A stretch of 64,000 nucleotides of DNA, from assembly GCA_022795735.1 (NCBI GenBank), contig JAAWHG010000001.1, positions 1 through 64,000 of the forward strand, given 5' to 3'. The translations under genes were made by a program, and so were the position numbers. Within the stretch, counting starts at the first letter, position 1; the number at the start of each line of letters is the position of its first letter. The stretch is from Oscillospiraceae bacterium (GTDB lineage: Bacteria; Bacillota; Clostridia; Oscillospirales; Oscillospiraceae). The notes under the pieces were generated by a model. It ran no database searches and was not told where the DNA came from. It saw nothing but the letters and a program-made list of their open reading frames with translations. Below are positions 42,794-53,708 of the stretch, one piece after another.

Positions 42794-43239
42794 TACTCCG
42801 CCCCTCCTTCATACTCCCAGGGCCACGGATCGTTCAGCCAGTGATAGCGGCCGTCCGATACCGAATCCGATTGCAGAAGCGGGCCATATTGGGCTGAATA
42901 GGCCGCCTGCCCCTCTTGATAAAGCTTGGCGTACTGCTCAAAGAGTTCGGCGGCCTCGGTATCGTTCATATGGGTGTCCAAATAGAGGCCCAGCTCCTTC
43001 ATTGCAAACCCCAGTGCCATTAGCTCGCCCAAAGGGGTGTTCTTTTCCTCCCGATTCACCAGCCCCATAAAGGGCAGGTCCAGTCCCGGAAACAGTGTTC
43101 CGCGAATGAGTGCCACCGGTGCCTCATAGATTGCCGCATTCTCCGGCTGGAATGGGACATACGGATTCGCCAGCGGCCCGCAAGCCGGCAGACAGCCGTA
43201 GCCGTCTTGGCAGCAGAGCTCATTTTGTTGTTCGTCCAA
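42793..43239 (-). CDS. fused spore coat protein CotJA-CotJB
   Basis: This 148-aa protein joins two coat proteins that are usually separate. Residues about 22-57 (ANPYVPFQPENAAIYEAPVALIRGTLFPGLDLPF) resemble CotJA, with the RGTLFP.LD core. Residues about 66-148 (LGELMALGFAMKELGLYLDTHMNDTEAAELFEQYAKLY, YGPLL, and W.NDPWPWEYEGG) match CotJB, including the final WPWE. A single frame covers both with no internal stop. It lies directly upstream of cotJC, the normal cotJA-cotJB-cotJC order. The Cys-rich N-terminus (about 9-20) is extra. Confidence 0.85.
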   Translation of the reverse strand: MDEQQNELCCQDGYGCLPACGPLANPYVPFQPENAAIYEAPVALIRGTLFPGLDLPFMGLVNREEKNTPLGELMALGFAMKELGLYLDTHMNDTEAAELFEQYAKLYQEGQAAYSAQYGPLLQSDSVSDGRYHWLNDPWPWEYEGGAE

Positions 43240-43367
43240 GATTGCGTCCTCCTTTATTCGGTGTTAGGGGCCCTTCCCCTCTTTCAATCTATGTCACAGG
43301 CTTTCGACAGGTTCCATGGCGCATCTTTGTCCACTCCGCGCATATGCTTTTTCAGGAGGCGATGGAG

Positions 43368-44093
43368 ATGAAAATCAAAGTATACCGGCGCGTCCTTCTG
43401 GCGGCGCTGGCGGCGGGCGCAATATTTTCTGGCTTGATATCCCTGCTCCGGTTGCAGCAAGGGCGCAGTGTCTCCGCTTTTGTTACACCACCGGTTACCG
43501 TAGTGGTGGATGCAGGACACGGCGGCGAGGATGGCGGCGCGACCTCTGGGACCGGCATCCGGGAAAGCCAGCTCAATTTAGAGATTGCTTTGCGGGTGGA
43601 TGACTTTTTAAAGCTCTGCGGCCTTCCCACTGTAATGGTTCGACAGAGTGATTTGTCAATTTACGACGCCTCGGCGTCCAGCATCAGTGAAAAAAAGGTC
43701 TCTGACCTTCGAAATCGGGCAAAGCTGGTCAACCAGACTGCGGGTTCAGTCCTTCTGAGCATCCACCAAAACCATTTCTCTGACGGACGCTATGCGGGAG
43801 CGCAGGTCTTTTATGCGCCCACCGAAGGCAGCAAAACTTTGGCTGAACGAACCCAGCAGGTTTTAATTGATGCGGTAGACCCCAGCAACCACCGTCAGGC
43901 CAAGCCGGCGGAGACTGTCTATTTAATGAATCATATTCAAAGTCCGGGTGTGCTGATCGAGTGCGGCTTCCTCTCCAATGATGCGGAGGAAAAAAAACTT
44001 CAGGATGCGGGCTATCAAAAGAAACTGACCTTGGCCATTGTCTGCGCTCTGACAGAGTGGCTGGAGGAGGAGGCAGAGACCAGTGAAGTCTAA
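43368..44093 (+). CDS. cwlD: germination-specific N-acetylmuramoyl-L-alanine amidase CwlD
   Basis: This 241-aa zinc amidase is of the Amidase_3 family. An N-terminal signal or anchor helix (about 8-28) precedes VVVDAGHGGEDGG (His ligand near 46), RESQLNLEIAL (Glu ligand), LLSIHQNHFSD (second His) and GVLIECGFLSN (catalytic Glu). CwlD makes muramic-delta-lactam in the spore cortex, needed for germination. The start at 43368 is taken because AGGAGG is 8 nt upstream; the ATG at 43362 is only 2 nt from it. It overlaps radA by 11 nt. Confidence 0.85.
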   Translation: MKIKVYRRVLLAALAAGAIFSGLISLLRLQQGRSVSAFVTPPVTVVVDAGHGGEDGGATSGTGIRESQLNLEIALRVDDFLKLCGLPTVMVRQSDLSIYDASASSISEKKVSDLRNRAKLVNQTAGSVLLSIHQNHFSDGRYAGAQVFYAPTEGSKTLAERTQQVLIDAVDPSNHRQAKPAETVYLMNHIQSPGVLIECGFLSNDAEEKKLQDAGYQKKLTLAIVCALTEWLEEEAETSEV

Positions 44094-45441
44094 AACCATC
44101 TATTTTTGTACAGAATGCGGCGCCGAAACCATGAAATGGCAGGGGCGCTGCCCCAGCTGTGGCGCGTGGAACACCATAGAAGAGCGCAAAGAAAAGCCCT
44201 CGCCTGTGGCGAGAGCGCAAAAAGGTACCGCTGGTTCGATTCGGAAGCCCCGAACATTGCGCGAGGTAGATGACAGCGAGGAAATTCGTTTCTCCACTGG
44301 CTCCATGGAATTGGATCGGGTCCTGGGAGGCGGAGCCGTCAAAGGTTCTCTGGTTCTGGTAGGTGGTGCGCCGGGAATTGGAAAATCGACACTTTTACTA
44401 CAGATTTGCCGGGAAGTAAGCAAGACCTGTTCGGTGCTCTACGTATCCGGTGAGGAAAGTGAGCGGCAGCTTAAACTCCGGGCTCAGCGTCTTCATGTTG
44501 ACGGAGATGGCTTGTTGGTAGTGTCGGAGACCGATTTGGCGGAAATTCTGGCATCGGTGGAGGCACTGAAGCCAGATGTGCTGATCGCTGACTCTATCCA
44601 AACTCTCTATAATCCAGAGAACACCTCCTCCCCTGGCAGTGTCTCTCAGGTTAAGGACTGTACGATGACACTGATGCAGTTAGCCAAGACGATGGGGCTG
44701 ACGGTATTTGTGGTAGGACATGTCAATAAAGAAGGGGCCATCGCAGGCCCCAAGGTGTTGGAACACATGGTAGACTGTGTCCTCTACTTTGAGGGAGAAC
44801 GAACCACCAGTTACCGTCTTTTGCATGCGGAAAAAAATCGCTTCGGCTCCACCAATGAGTTGGGCGTCTTTGAAATGGCCCAGGATGGCCTGCGGGAGGT
44901 TCCCAATCCGTCGGAGCTTCTTCTCTCAGGCCGTCCGCTGAACACACCTGGTACCTGCGTTGCCTGTGTAATGGAGGGCACCCGTCCCGTCCTGGCGGAA
45001 GTACAAGCCCTGGTAACCCATACCAGCTTCAATGTCCCCCGACGCACCACCGATGGCTTTGATTTTAACCGTTCCGCGCTGCTTTTGGCGGTGCTGGAAA
45101 AGCGCGGCGGCCTAAAGCTTGGAAACTGCGACGCCTACATCAATGTGATCGGCGGCTTGAAATTGGATGAGCCCGCTGCGGACCTGCCAGTGGCGATCGC
45201 GGTTGCCTCCAGCTATCGCGATCAGGTGGTGGACAATTCTTTGGCCGCCGTCGGTGAGGTTGGCCTGACCGGAGAAATCCGCGCCGTGGCCAATTTGTCT
45301 CAGCGGCTCAATGAAATAGCCCGCCTGGGCTTCCGTCGCTGTGTAATTCCCCGCCAGGGAGCCGAGAGACTGGATGCACCAGAGGGGTTGGAACTGCTGA
45401 GGGTACGAAATATCCACGAAGCCATTGAAATCGCACTTTGA
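44083..45441 (+). CDS. radA: DNA repair protein RadA
   Basis: This 452-aa RecA-like ATPase acts in branch migration and recombination repair. An N-terminal zinc finger (CTECGAETMKWQGRCPSCGAWNT), Walker A GAPGIGKST (about 94-102), the RadA motif KNRFGS (KNRFGSTNE, about 248) and a Lon-like C-terminal domain are all present. It begins with GTG at 44083 inside cwlD. The unit cwlD-radA may be co-transcribed. The GNAT gene follows after 13 nt. Confidence 0.95.
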   Translation: MKSKTIYFCTECGAETMKWQGRCPSCGAWNTIEERKEKPSPVARAQKGTAGSIRKPRTLREVDDSEEIRFSTGSMELDRVLGGGAVKGSLVLVGGAPGIGKSTLLLQICREVSKTCSVLYVSGEESERQLKLRAQRLHVDGDGLLVVSETDLAEILASVEALKPDVLIADSIQTLYNPENTSSPGSVSQVKDCTMTLMQLAKTMGLTVFVVGHVNKEGAIAGPKVLEHMVDCVLYFEGERTTSYRLLHAEKNRFGSTNELGVFEMAQDGLREVPNPSELLLSGRPLNTPGTCVACVMEGTRPVLAEVQALVTHTSFNVPRRTTDGFDFNRSALLLAVLEKRGGLKLGNCDAYINVIGGLKLDEPAADLPVAIAVASSYRDQVVDNSLAAVGEVGLTGEIRAVANLSQRLNEIARLGFRRCVIPRQGAERLDAPEGLELLRVRNIHEAIEIAL

Positions 45442-45454
45442 GAGGGATTTAGAA

Positions 45455-45988
45455 ATGGAACTATATACAAAACGGTTACTTTTGCGTCCTTGGGACCAGT
45501 CAGACGCTGTGGATTTATACCTATATGCCAAGAACCCCGCCGTCGGACCGGTCGCGGGCTGGCCTGTCCACACTAGCGTAGAGAATAGTCGTGAAATTAT
45601 CAAAACCATCTTATCTGCCCATGAAACCTACGCCGTATGTTTCAAAACAGACCGAAAGCCAATTGGCAGCATTGGGCTTATGATTGGAAAAAACAGCAAT
45701 CTCGATCTGTCAGAGCAAGAGGCTGAAATCGGATATTGGCTCGGAGAACCGTTTTGGGGGCAGGGCCTCATCCCGGAAGCCTGCTTGGAACTGATTCGCC
45801 ACGCATTCGAAGATTTAAAACTGGAGAGACTTTGGTGCGGATATTTTGACGGAAATGAAAAATCAAAACGAGTCCAGGAAAAATGCGGCTTTGTTTATCA
45901 CCACACTAACAAGGATGTGCTTTGGAAGCAGACAAATGATATCCGTACCGAACACATCACATGTCTGCAAAGAAATCTTCCCATCTAA
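45455..45988 (+). CDS. GNAT family N-acetyltransferase (RimJ/RimL-like)
   Basis: This 177-aa acetyl-CoA-dependent acetyltransferase starts YTKRLLLRPWDQSDAVDLY, with the family's IGYWLGEPFWGQGLIPEACLELIRHAF acetyl-CoA loop (about 90-116), and LWCGYFDGNEKSKRVQEKCGFVYH near the end. This subgroup includes ribosomal-protein N-terminal acetylases and others that modify small molecules. The substrate is unknown. It lies 13 nt after radA and may share its transcript. The start follows GAGAGGG. Confidence 0.85.
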   Translation: MELYTKRLLLRPWDQSDAVDLYLYAKNPAVGPVAGWPVHTSVENSREIIKTILSAHETYAVCFKTDRKPIGSIGLMIGKNSNLDLSEQEAEIGYWLGEPFWGQGLIPEACLELIRHAFEDLKLERLWCGYFDGNEKSKRVQEKCGFVYHHTNKDVLWKQTNDIRTEHITCLQRNLPI

Positions 45989-46016
45989 ACAATGTTGTAA
46001 CGGCTTCCTTTCGTTA

Positions 46017-46712
46017 CTACTCCCCTATCGGTGGCAAATCCAAATCCAGAGGATAACGGTCCAAGAGTGTAATTTCCTTTAGCTCATCAGGAAATCGCGC
46101 AAAATTACGTACTGCTTTCCGGTAGATGCCGTCTTCCATGGATTCCGGCAGATGGTATATATACGTTTTCTCTACCGCCTCATTCATCAAACGGCGAGTT
46201 TCATGATGTGAAAGATATATTGCGTTGAAAAAACCGTAGTCTATGTGCCGTCCTGCCAGGAAGGCCCGATGCGCGTCAGGGTTCAGTTCCGCATCGGCGG
46301 CAAGATAGACCGTACTTCCCCCAGCAGACAGCAAGAGAACATAGTGTTTAGCCCAGGTATAGCCGCATGGCGTGTGCTCAAAATATTGATATTCCACTGT
46401 AAATCCGCCAGCCTTGATAAAACCGTGCTCCAGCGTCTCTTGTAAAGGAAAAAAGGTCTGAATTCCAGGATGCCGTTGTAAAAAAGCATTGTTTCTGTCC
46501 TGGTCATAATGATCTGGGTGCAGATGGGTATAAAATAGCCCGTCTATCCTCTGGTAAGGCGCCTGTCCTTGAATCAGATATTCCGCTGTCTCGTGCGAAA
46601 TAGCCTTAAAGCTCCGAAAGGATTGGTTGAGTGTGTCAACCAATATCGCGGAGTCACCGCAGTGAAAATAGAGTCCGGCGTTGCACAATAATCTCGCTTG
46701 CAAGTGGCTCAT
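46017..46712 (-). CDS. metallo-beta-lactamase fold hydrolase
   Basis: This 231-aa protein has the MBL metal motif THLHPDHYD (about residues 62-70), with further His and Asp residues (AADAEL near 141, SHHET near 171) consistent with a two-metal site. No signal peptide is present, so it is probably cytoplasmic. The UlaG/YtkL-like low-complexity pattern suggests an unknown hydrolase. It converges with the GNAT gene, and the terminator of the upstream EIIC-like gene lies just before its start. Confidence 0.8.
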   Translation of the reverse strand: MSHLQARLLCNAGLYFHCGDSAILVDTLNQSFRSFKAISHETAEYLIQGQAPYQRIDGLFYTHLHPDHYDQDRNNAFLQRHPGIQTFFPLQETLEHGFIKAGGFTVEYQYFEHTPCGYTWAKHYVLLLSAGGSTVYLAADAELNPDAHRAFLAGRHIDYGFFNAIYLSHHETRRLMNEAVEKTYIYHLPESMEDGIYRKAVRNFARFPDELKEITLLDRYPLDLDLPPIGE

Positions 46713-46724
46713 AGCTGTACCTCA

Positions 46725-46758
46725 TAAAAAATTCCGAAGGACGACTCCTCCGGAATTT
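46725..46758 (-). terminator. terminator of the EIIC-like gene
   Basis: AAATTCCG (46729-46736) pairs with CGGAATTT (46751-46758) with an inner AGGA/TCCT stem, followed on the minus strand by six T. It directly precedes the MBL gene. Confidence 0.8.
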
Positions 46759-46789
46759 ATTTTAGCATCCCCTATGTGCAATTGCAAGC

Positions 46790-47851
46790 CTAGAGCTTCA
46801 AGTCTCCCTCTCGAATCCAACGCAATCTCCGGCACAGCAATCCTAGCAGCCAGCAAATCACGGCTGGCAGCACAAAGCTGACAAGAATGAGACCCATCCA
46901 ATGGAAGGCAGAGGGCGAAATCGCAGCTGCGCCATTGGCCAGGGCCTTCTCGCTTGGAGCCAGCCATCCAGTCCAAACGCCGATCTGACCCACCAACCCA
47001 CAGGTGCCCATTCCGGACGAGACCGGCGCGCCATTCATCTCCAAACGGAACAAGCAGGTCGCAACAGGACCGGTGATAGCGGAGGTCAAAATAGGCGGAA
47101 TCCAAATCCCCGGATTTTTGACGATGTTGCCCATTTGGAGCATGGAGGTTCCGATTCCCTGGGAAATCAGACCACCCCAGCGGTTCTCTCGAAAGGACAT
47201 GACCGCAAAGCCAACCATTTGCGCGCAGCAGCCCGCCACAGCCGCGCCGCCTGCCAGACCAACAAGGCCAAAAGAAGCACAGATAGCCGCCGAGGAGATT
47301 GGCAGGGTCAATGCGATACCGACAGTAGTGGAAACCAGAATACCCATCCAGAAGGGCTGCAGCTCGGTAGCCCACATGATAAAGTCGCCCACCTTCATAG
47401 CACCCATGCCAATAGCCGGAGCGATAAGCTTTGCAAGCGCAACGCCAATCAGGATCGTCACCGCCGGCGTCACCAAAATATCTACCTTTGTCTCCTTTGA
47501 AACGGCTTTTCCGAATTCACAGGCAACAATGGCAATCAGCAGAACAGCAAGCGGACCGCCGGCCCCGCCCTCCGCGTTGGCCGACCATCCGACGGCGACC
47601 AGGGAAAACAGTACCATCGGGTCCGCCTGGAGCGCGTAGCCGATGGCGACCGCCATAGCTGGACCCGCCATGTCGGAGGCATACTGCCCGATGTCGATCA
47701 AAAAGGTTACGCCAAGCTGCTGTCCCAGCGTCTTGATGATTGTTCCAATTAAGAGACTGCAAAACAGTCCCTGTGCCATAGCGCCCAGTGCATCCACGCC
47801 GTAGCGTTTTGCGGAAAAGACAATATTTTTCCGCTTCAGAAAATTTTTCAA
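46790..47851 (-). CDS. PTS EIIC-like (EIIC_2 family) membrane protein, candidate niacin transporter
   Basis: This 353-aa polytopic membrane protein has about nine to ten hydrophobic segments and resembles the PTS_EIIC_2 family (SLVAVGWSANAEGGAGGPLAVLLIAIVACEFGKAVSKETKVDILVTPAVTI and GGLISQGIGTSMLQMGNI). No EIIA, EIIB or HPr-linked kinase gene is adjacent, and no phosphocysteine motif is seen, so it is unlikely to act as a standard PTS sugar permease. It is divergent from niaR, and NiaR-type dyads cover its start of transcription. A role in niacin or related vitamin uptake is therefore proposed. This is inference from context. Confidence 0.65.
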   Translation of the reverse strand: MKNFLKRKNIVFSAKRYGVDALGAMAQGLFCSLLIGTIIKTLGQQLGVTFLIDIGQYASDMAGPAMAVAIGYALQADPMVLFSLVAVGWSANAEGGAGGPLAVLLIAIVACEFGKAVSKETKVDILVTPAVTILIGVALAKLIAPAIGMGAMKVGDFIMWATELQPFWMGILVSTTVGIALTLPISSAAICASFGLVGLAGGAAVAGCCAQMVGFAVMSFRENRWGGLISQGIGTSMLQMGNIVKNPGIWIPPILTSAITGPVATCLFRLEMNGAPVSSGMGTCGLVGQIGVWTGWLAPSEKALANGAAAISPSAFHWMGLILVSFVLPAVICWLLGLLCRRLRWIREGDLKL

Positions 47852-47873
47852 TTTGTCCCCAGCTTTCTCATTG

Positions 47874-47935
47874 TGTCATGATATGTGACAAGACATATGT
47901 CGTGACCATTATAGCAAGGTTACGGCATTTGTCAA
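47874..47935 (-). promoter_or_regulatory. NiaR-type operators and promoter of the EIIC-like gene
   Basis: On the minus strand, TTGACA (47930-47935), 16 nt and TATAAT (47908-47913) with TGC. The start of transcription near 47901 lies in the palindrome GACATATGTC (47892-47901), followed by TGTCA-N7-TGACA (47874-47890). These dyads are well placed for repression. Confidence 0.65.
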
Positions 47936-47978
47936 GTCCTATTGTCGAACCCCATAAAAGAATCAAAATTTTTTATAT

Positions 47979-48007
47979 TTGACAAGCGGATCAATTGGCT
48001 ATAGTAT
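47979..48007 (+). promoter_or_regulatory. sigma-A promoter of niaR
   Basis: TTGACA (47979-47984), 17 nt and TAGTAT (48002-48007), 24 nt before the start codon. Confidence 0.6.
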
Positions 48008-48030
48008 AGAAATAGAAAGAAGGGATTTGC

Positions 48031-48573
48031 ATGAAAGGAGCGGACCGCCGCCGGGAGATCGCGGCGCTGCTGCGAAGCAAACAGCCCATCACTGGCGCAG
48101 AGCTCGCCAAACGGTTGGGCGTGAGCCGGCAAGTGATCGTGCAGGATGTGGCGCTGATGCGGGCCGAGGAAAAGAATATTCTATCTACCAGCCGGGGATA
48201 TCTGCTCTACGACCCCACCGACTACGCCGGGAGCTGCCGCCGCGTATTCTATGTCCAGCACACGACGGAGCAGTTGCGCGACGAATTGCTGACCATCGTT
48301 GAGCTGGGTGGCTATGTACTGGATGTCAGTGTGGAGCACGCGCTCTATGGAGAAATTCGTGCCGATTTGTTACTTGGTACAACGCAAGATGTTGAAGACT
48401 TTTGTGTCCGTCTCCATACCTGCGGCGGCGCGCCCCTGAAGGTCCTCACTAATGACTGCCACTATCATACCGTCCAAGCCAGCTCAGAGCGGCTTTTGGA
48501 CTTAATTGAGGGTGAACTGGACAAAAAAGGGTATCTCTCCTCCCCCAACGAAAGCGAAAAGAACCCCGAATAA
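48031..48573 (+). CDS. niaR: NiaR-type transcription repressor with 3H domain
   Basis: This 180-aa protein has an N-terminal winged HTH (REIAALLRSKQPITGAELAKRLGVSRQVIVQDVALMRAEEKNILSTSRGYLL) and a C-terminal 3H domain with the conserved His residues (FYVQHTTEQL, VEHALYGEI, LHTCGGAPL, DCHYHTV). NiaR represses NAD salvage and niacin uptake genes with nicotinic acid as co-repressor. It is divergent from the EIIC-like gene and likely controls it, and perhaps itself. The RBS AAGAAGGG is present. A terminator follows. Confidence 0.9.
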   Translation: MKGADRRREIAALLRSKQPITGAELAKRLGVSRQVIVQDVALMRAEEKNILSTSRGYLLYDPTDYAGSCRRVFYVQHTTEQLRDELLTIVELGGYVLDVSVEHALYGEIRADLLLGTTQDVEDFCVRLHTCGGAPLKVLTNDCHYHTVQASSERLLDLIEGELDKKGYLSSPNESEKNPE

Positions 48574-48598
48574 AAAACGTTGTATGCCTCTTATAAAG

Positions 48599-48650
48599 AA
48601 AGGAATCGTTTCCAAGCGCGTCTGTTGCGCTTGCAACGATTCCTTTTTGT
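48599..48650 (+). terminator. terminator after niaR
   Basis: AAAGGAATCGTT (48599-48610) pairs with AACGATTCCTTT (48635-48646), with an inner CAAGCGC/GCGCTTG stem, followed by a T-rich tail. It also serves as a boundary to the converging ligA gene. Confidence 0.8.
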
Positions 48651-48652
48651 TT

Positions 48653-50635
<1,983 letters not shown>

Positions 50636-50649
50636 CTATTCTGTCTTTT

Positions 50650-51270
50650 TTATTCATTCACCGCCAAATAGCTGTACGGCACCGCGCCAACAATGACCGT
50701 TTCGGCTACTACCACCTGGGTAGAGACGTCCAGTTGCTCGGTCCCGACCGGAGTGAGGATGGTCATTTGGACCGCCACCTCCATGATTATTTGGTGCAGA
50801 GTTTGGTTGATACCAGCCTGAGAAAATTGATTGTGAAAGCTGGCATCCGACGAGGAAATGTACAACACCCGCACAGGAAGCAGCGGCCCGCTTCCTGAGA
50901 AAAACACTGGAAAAAACAGGCTCCCTAAAGGTACGCCGATTTCGTCCACATCCAACTCAACGATCTCTTCATTTACGATGTCCAGAATCAGTGTCTTTAA
51001 CCGGTTGATTTCTCCGATGTTGGTTTTTAACGCCGTAACCTTACCGTCCAAACCCTTTTCCAGAGATACCATGCTCCCGTAATCAACAGCTCCGCACTTG
51101 ATCTGCTCGTCAATGGCATCGTTAATCAAATTACCGGTTCGGTTGGTTACCTGGGTGACTGCCAAATCTCTGGCCATCGGATAAAACCGCAGCCGCGCAG
51201 TCACCGCCAAGGCTGCCAACAGAAATAGGAGCAGAAGCGAGAACGCCCGGAGACGTCTTTTCCGGCGCAT
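50650..51270 (-). CDS. yunB: sporulation protein YunB
   Basis: This 206-aa protein has one N-terminal membrane helix (about 9-28) and an extracytoplasmic domain with NLINDAIDEQI, DYGSMVSLEKGLDGKVTALKTNIGEINRLKTLI and VPLGSLFFPVFFSGSGPLLPV, the YunB pattern. YunB is a sporulation protein of unknown biochemical role expressed in the mother cell in Bacillus. The start at 51270 follows GAGGTG. It lies between pcrA and ligA and is presumably co-transcribed. The RBS of ligA is weak. Confidence 0.85.
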   Translation of the reverse strand: MRRKRRLRAFSLLLLFLLAALAVTARLRFYPMARDLAVTQVTNRTGNLINDAIDEQIKCGAVDYGSMVSLEKGLDGKVTALKTNIGEINRLKTLILDIVNEEIVELDVDEIGVPLGSLFFPVFFSGSGPLLPVRVLYISSSDASFHNQFSQAGINQTLHQIIMEVAVQMTILTPVGTEQLDVSTQVVVAETVIVGAVPYSYLAVNE

Positions 51271-51310
51271 GGACACCACCTCAATGATGCCTATGCGCCG
51301 TAATCTCCAA

Positions 51311-53674
51311 TTATGATAGTTTTTTCATATGTGCGCTGGCTGTCCTGGCCATCAAACGTTTGGTACCCACTTCGTCAAAGGCAACCTCCAGCAGCGCGTC
51401 GTTCCCCATCGGCAGCACAGAGAGAATCATCCCCTTACCAAAAGCCTTGTGCCGGACCATCTCCCCCTTTTGAAAATCCGGCATTTCTGTCAAGAGAGAG
51501 GAAAAGGTTTCGCTGAGTGGTCTGGAAGAAATAAGACGCGGCTTCTGCCTGGGCTGCTGCTTAGGGTCTGGAGCGCTCCGTGTGGCAAAGCACGACGGCG
51601 GAATCTCATCGACAAAACGGGATAGCCGGTTGGATGTTGTCCTACCGTAGAGCATGCGCTGCCGGGCACAGCTTAAAGTTAATGTCTGTTTGGCCCGGGT
51701 CAGCGCCACGTAGCAAAGCCGGCGTTCCTCCTCCATTTCCTCCTGCTCTCCGATGGCACGCGTGCCTGGGAAAAGTCCATCCTCCAGTCCCACCAGAAAA
51801 ACGTGGGGAAATTCCAGTCCCTTTGCCGAATGAATGGTCATCATCACCGCCGCGTCAGCGCCTTGGTCATACTGTTCAATATCTGTGTAGAGTGCAATTT
51901 CTTCCAAAAACCCATTCAGACTGGGCTCATCGGCATCTTCCAGATAGCTCACGATGCTGGACCGCAGCTCACGGACGTTTTCAGCGCGAGTGCGGCTTTC
52001 CACGTCGTCCTTGCTTTCCAACATAGACAGGTATCCGGTACGAATTAACAGTTCCTCATAGAAATCGGACAAATCCATAGTTTCCAGGATTTCGGCACAT
52101 CCCTCAATCAGTTGAACAAAAGCTGTCAGCTTTCCCGCCCCGCGTTCCAGAGCCGGGTATTCTTTTGCATTCCGAATAATCTCAAAAATTGGTACGCCTT
52201 CGGCCTCTGCCTGGCGGGCCGCCATCTCCAACGTTTTGCCCCCGATTCCCCTGGCCGGATTGTTGATAATCCGGCGCAGGCGCAGATCGTCGGCTGGATT
52301 ATTAATCACGGCCAGATAGGCCAGCATGTCCTTGACCTCAGCGCGGTCAAAGAACCGCATTCCGCCAATAATCCGGTACGGGATGCCGCTGCGCTTGAAC
52401 GCGGTTTCAATCGCGTTTGATTGGGCGTTTGTGCGGTACAGCACCGCATAGTCGGCAAACCCCTTTCCTTTGGAACGGCTGATGATCTGGCTTGCAATAT
52501 AGTTCGCCTCGTCTGTCTCACTGCTGGCTTCATAGAGCTTGAGCTTATCTCCCGCACCATTTTCTGTCCACAGGTTCTTTCCCTTGCGGCCCCGGTTGTT
52601 GGCGATCACTGCGTTGGCCGCATCCAGGATGGATTTAGTAGACCGGTAATTTTGTTCTAACCGGATGACCGCCGCACCCTTGTATTGCTGTTCAAAGCTC
52701 AAAATATTTTCAATCGTCGCCCCCCGGAAACGGTAGATGCTCTGATCGTCATCCCCCACCACGCAAATATTCTCATAACCGCCTGATAGCAGCTTGGCCA
52801 GCAGAAATTGTAGATGGTTGGTGTCTTGGTACTCGTCAATTAAAACATAGTGAAATTTCTTCTGATAATATGCCCGCACTTCCTCGTATTCTTGCAATAG
52901 ACGGACGGTCAAAAGGATGATGTCATCGAAGTCCAGCGCGTTGGCCTCTTGAAGCCGCTTCTGATATGCCCCATATGCCTTTGCAATACGATTCAAACGA
53001 TAGTCGTCAGCATTCCGGGAAGCAAGCTCAAATTCCTTGGGCGTCTGCAACCGATCTTTTGCCTTCGAAATGATGCTCAGGCAAAGACGCGGCGGAAAGC
53101 TCTTGTCATCCAGCCCCATATCCCGAATTACGTCCTTCATGACCCGGTCGGAATCGGCAGTATCGTAAATTGTAAAGTTTCGGTTGTAGCCTAAGCGGTC
53201 GATATCCCGCCGGAGAATGCGGCAGCAGGCCGCATGAAAGGTCATAGCCCAAACGTCCAGCCCCTCTGGCCCCAGCATTGACTCCAAGCGTTCCTTTAAT
53301 TGGTTCGCTGCCTTATTTGTAAAGGTAATCGCGATAATATTCCAAGGGGCCGCCGGGCGAAGGGCGCACAGCTTTTCCACCCTCTCCTGGTCGTCGGGGG
53401 AAGGGGACTTCACGTACCGCTCCAAAAAGGCCACGTCATCTTCTCCCACAAAAACGGGAATCTCATGGGAGTCTGCTCCGCAACCGTAGCGGAGGAGATT
53501 GGCAATTCGATGGATTAAGGCCGTGGTTTTGCCCGAGCCTGCCCCGGCTAACAGCAGAAGCGGCCCCTCTGTAGTTAGTACTGCCTCTCGCTGCTGCGGG
53601 TTGAGGTCCATAAATTGCAGTGCTATGGCCTCCCGGCGCAGCTCTAAAAAACGTTCCTCGAGTATAGTCGTCAT
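51311..53674 (-). CDS. pcrA: ATP-dependent DNA helicase PcrA/UvrD
   Basis: This 787-aa superfamily 1A helicase unwinds DNA 3'-5' in repair and in displacing proteins. The Q motif LNPQQREAV, Walker A LLAGAGSGKTTAL (about 40-52), motif Ia AITFTNKAANQLKERL, motif II LIDEYQDTNHLQ, motif III VVGDDDQSIYRFRGA, IV-VI (VMMTIHSAKGLEFPHVFLVGLEDGLFP, LCYVALTRAK) are all visible. The insert between motifs I and Ia (about 65-110) is longer than in B. subtilis. The C-terminal region includes a Tudor-like KGMILSVLPMGNDALLEVAFDEVG. It is the promoter-proximal gene of the unit with yunB and ligA. Confidence 0.96.
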   Translation of the reverse strand: MTTILEERFLELRREAIALQFMDLNPQQREAVLTTEGPLLLLAGAGSGKTTALIHRIANLLRYGCGADSHEIPVFVGEDDVAFLERYVKSPSPDDQERVEKLCALRPAAPWNIIAITFTNKAANQLKERLESMLGPEGLDVWAMTFHAACCRILRRDIDRLGYNRNFTIYDTADSDRVMKDVIRDMGLDDKSFPPRLCLSIISKAKDRLQTPKEFELASRNADDYRLNRIAKAYGAYQKRLQEANALDFDDIILLTVRLLQEYEEVRAYYQKKFHYVLIDEYQDTNHLQFLLAKLLSGGYENICVVGDDDQSIYRFRGATIENILSFEQQYKGAAVIRLEQNYRSTKSILDAANAVIANNRGRKGKNLWTENGAGDKLKLYEASSETDEANYIASQIISRSKGKGFADYAVLYRTNAQSNAIETAFKRSGIPYRIIGGMRFFDRAEVKDMLAYLAVINNPADDLRLRRIINNPARGIGGKTLEMAARQAEAEGVPIFEIIRNAKEYPALERGAGKLTAFVQLIEGCAEILETMDLSDFYEELLIRTGYLSMLESKDDVESRTRAENVRELRSSIVSYLEDADEPSLNGFLEEIALYTDIEQYDQGADAAVMMTIHSAKGLEFPHVFLVGLEDGLFPGTRAIGEQEEMEEERRLCYVALTRAKQTLTLSCARQRMLYGRTTSNRLSRFVDEIPPSCFATRSAPDPKQQPRQKPRLISSRPLSETFSSLLTEMPDFQKGEMVRHKAFGKGMILSVLPMGNDALLEVAFDEVGTKRLMARTASAHMKKLS

Positions 53675-53708
53675 AGTGCCACCTATTCTAACAGGATAAC
53701 ACTATTTT

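Noticed and set aside
43303..43309. Spo0A box-like TTCGACA between cotJ and cwlD
   Set aside because: A 7-base match is expected several times by chance in 64 kb on two strands, and no promoter is correctly placed around it.
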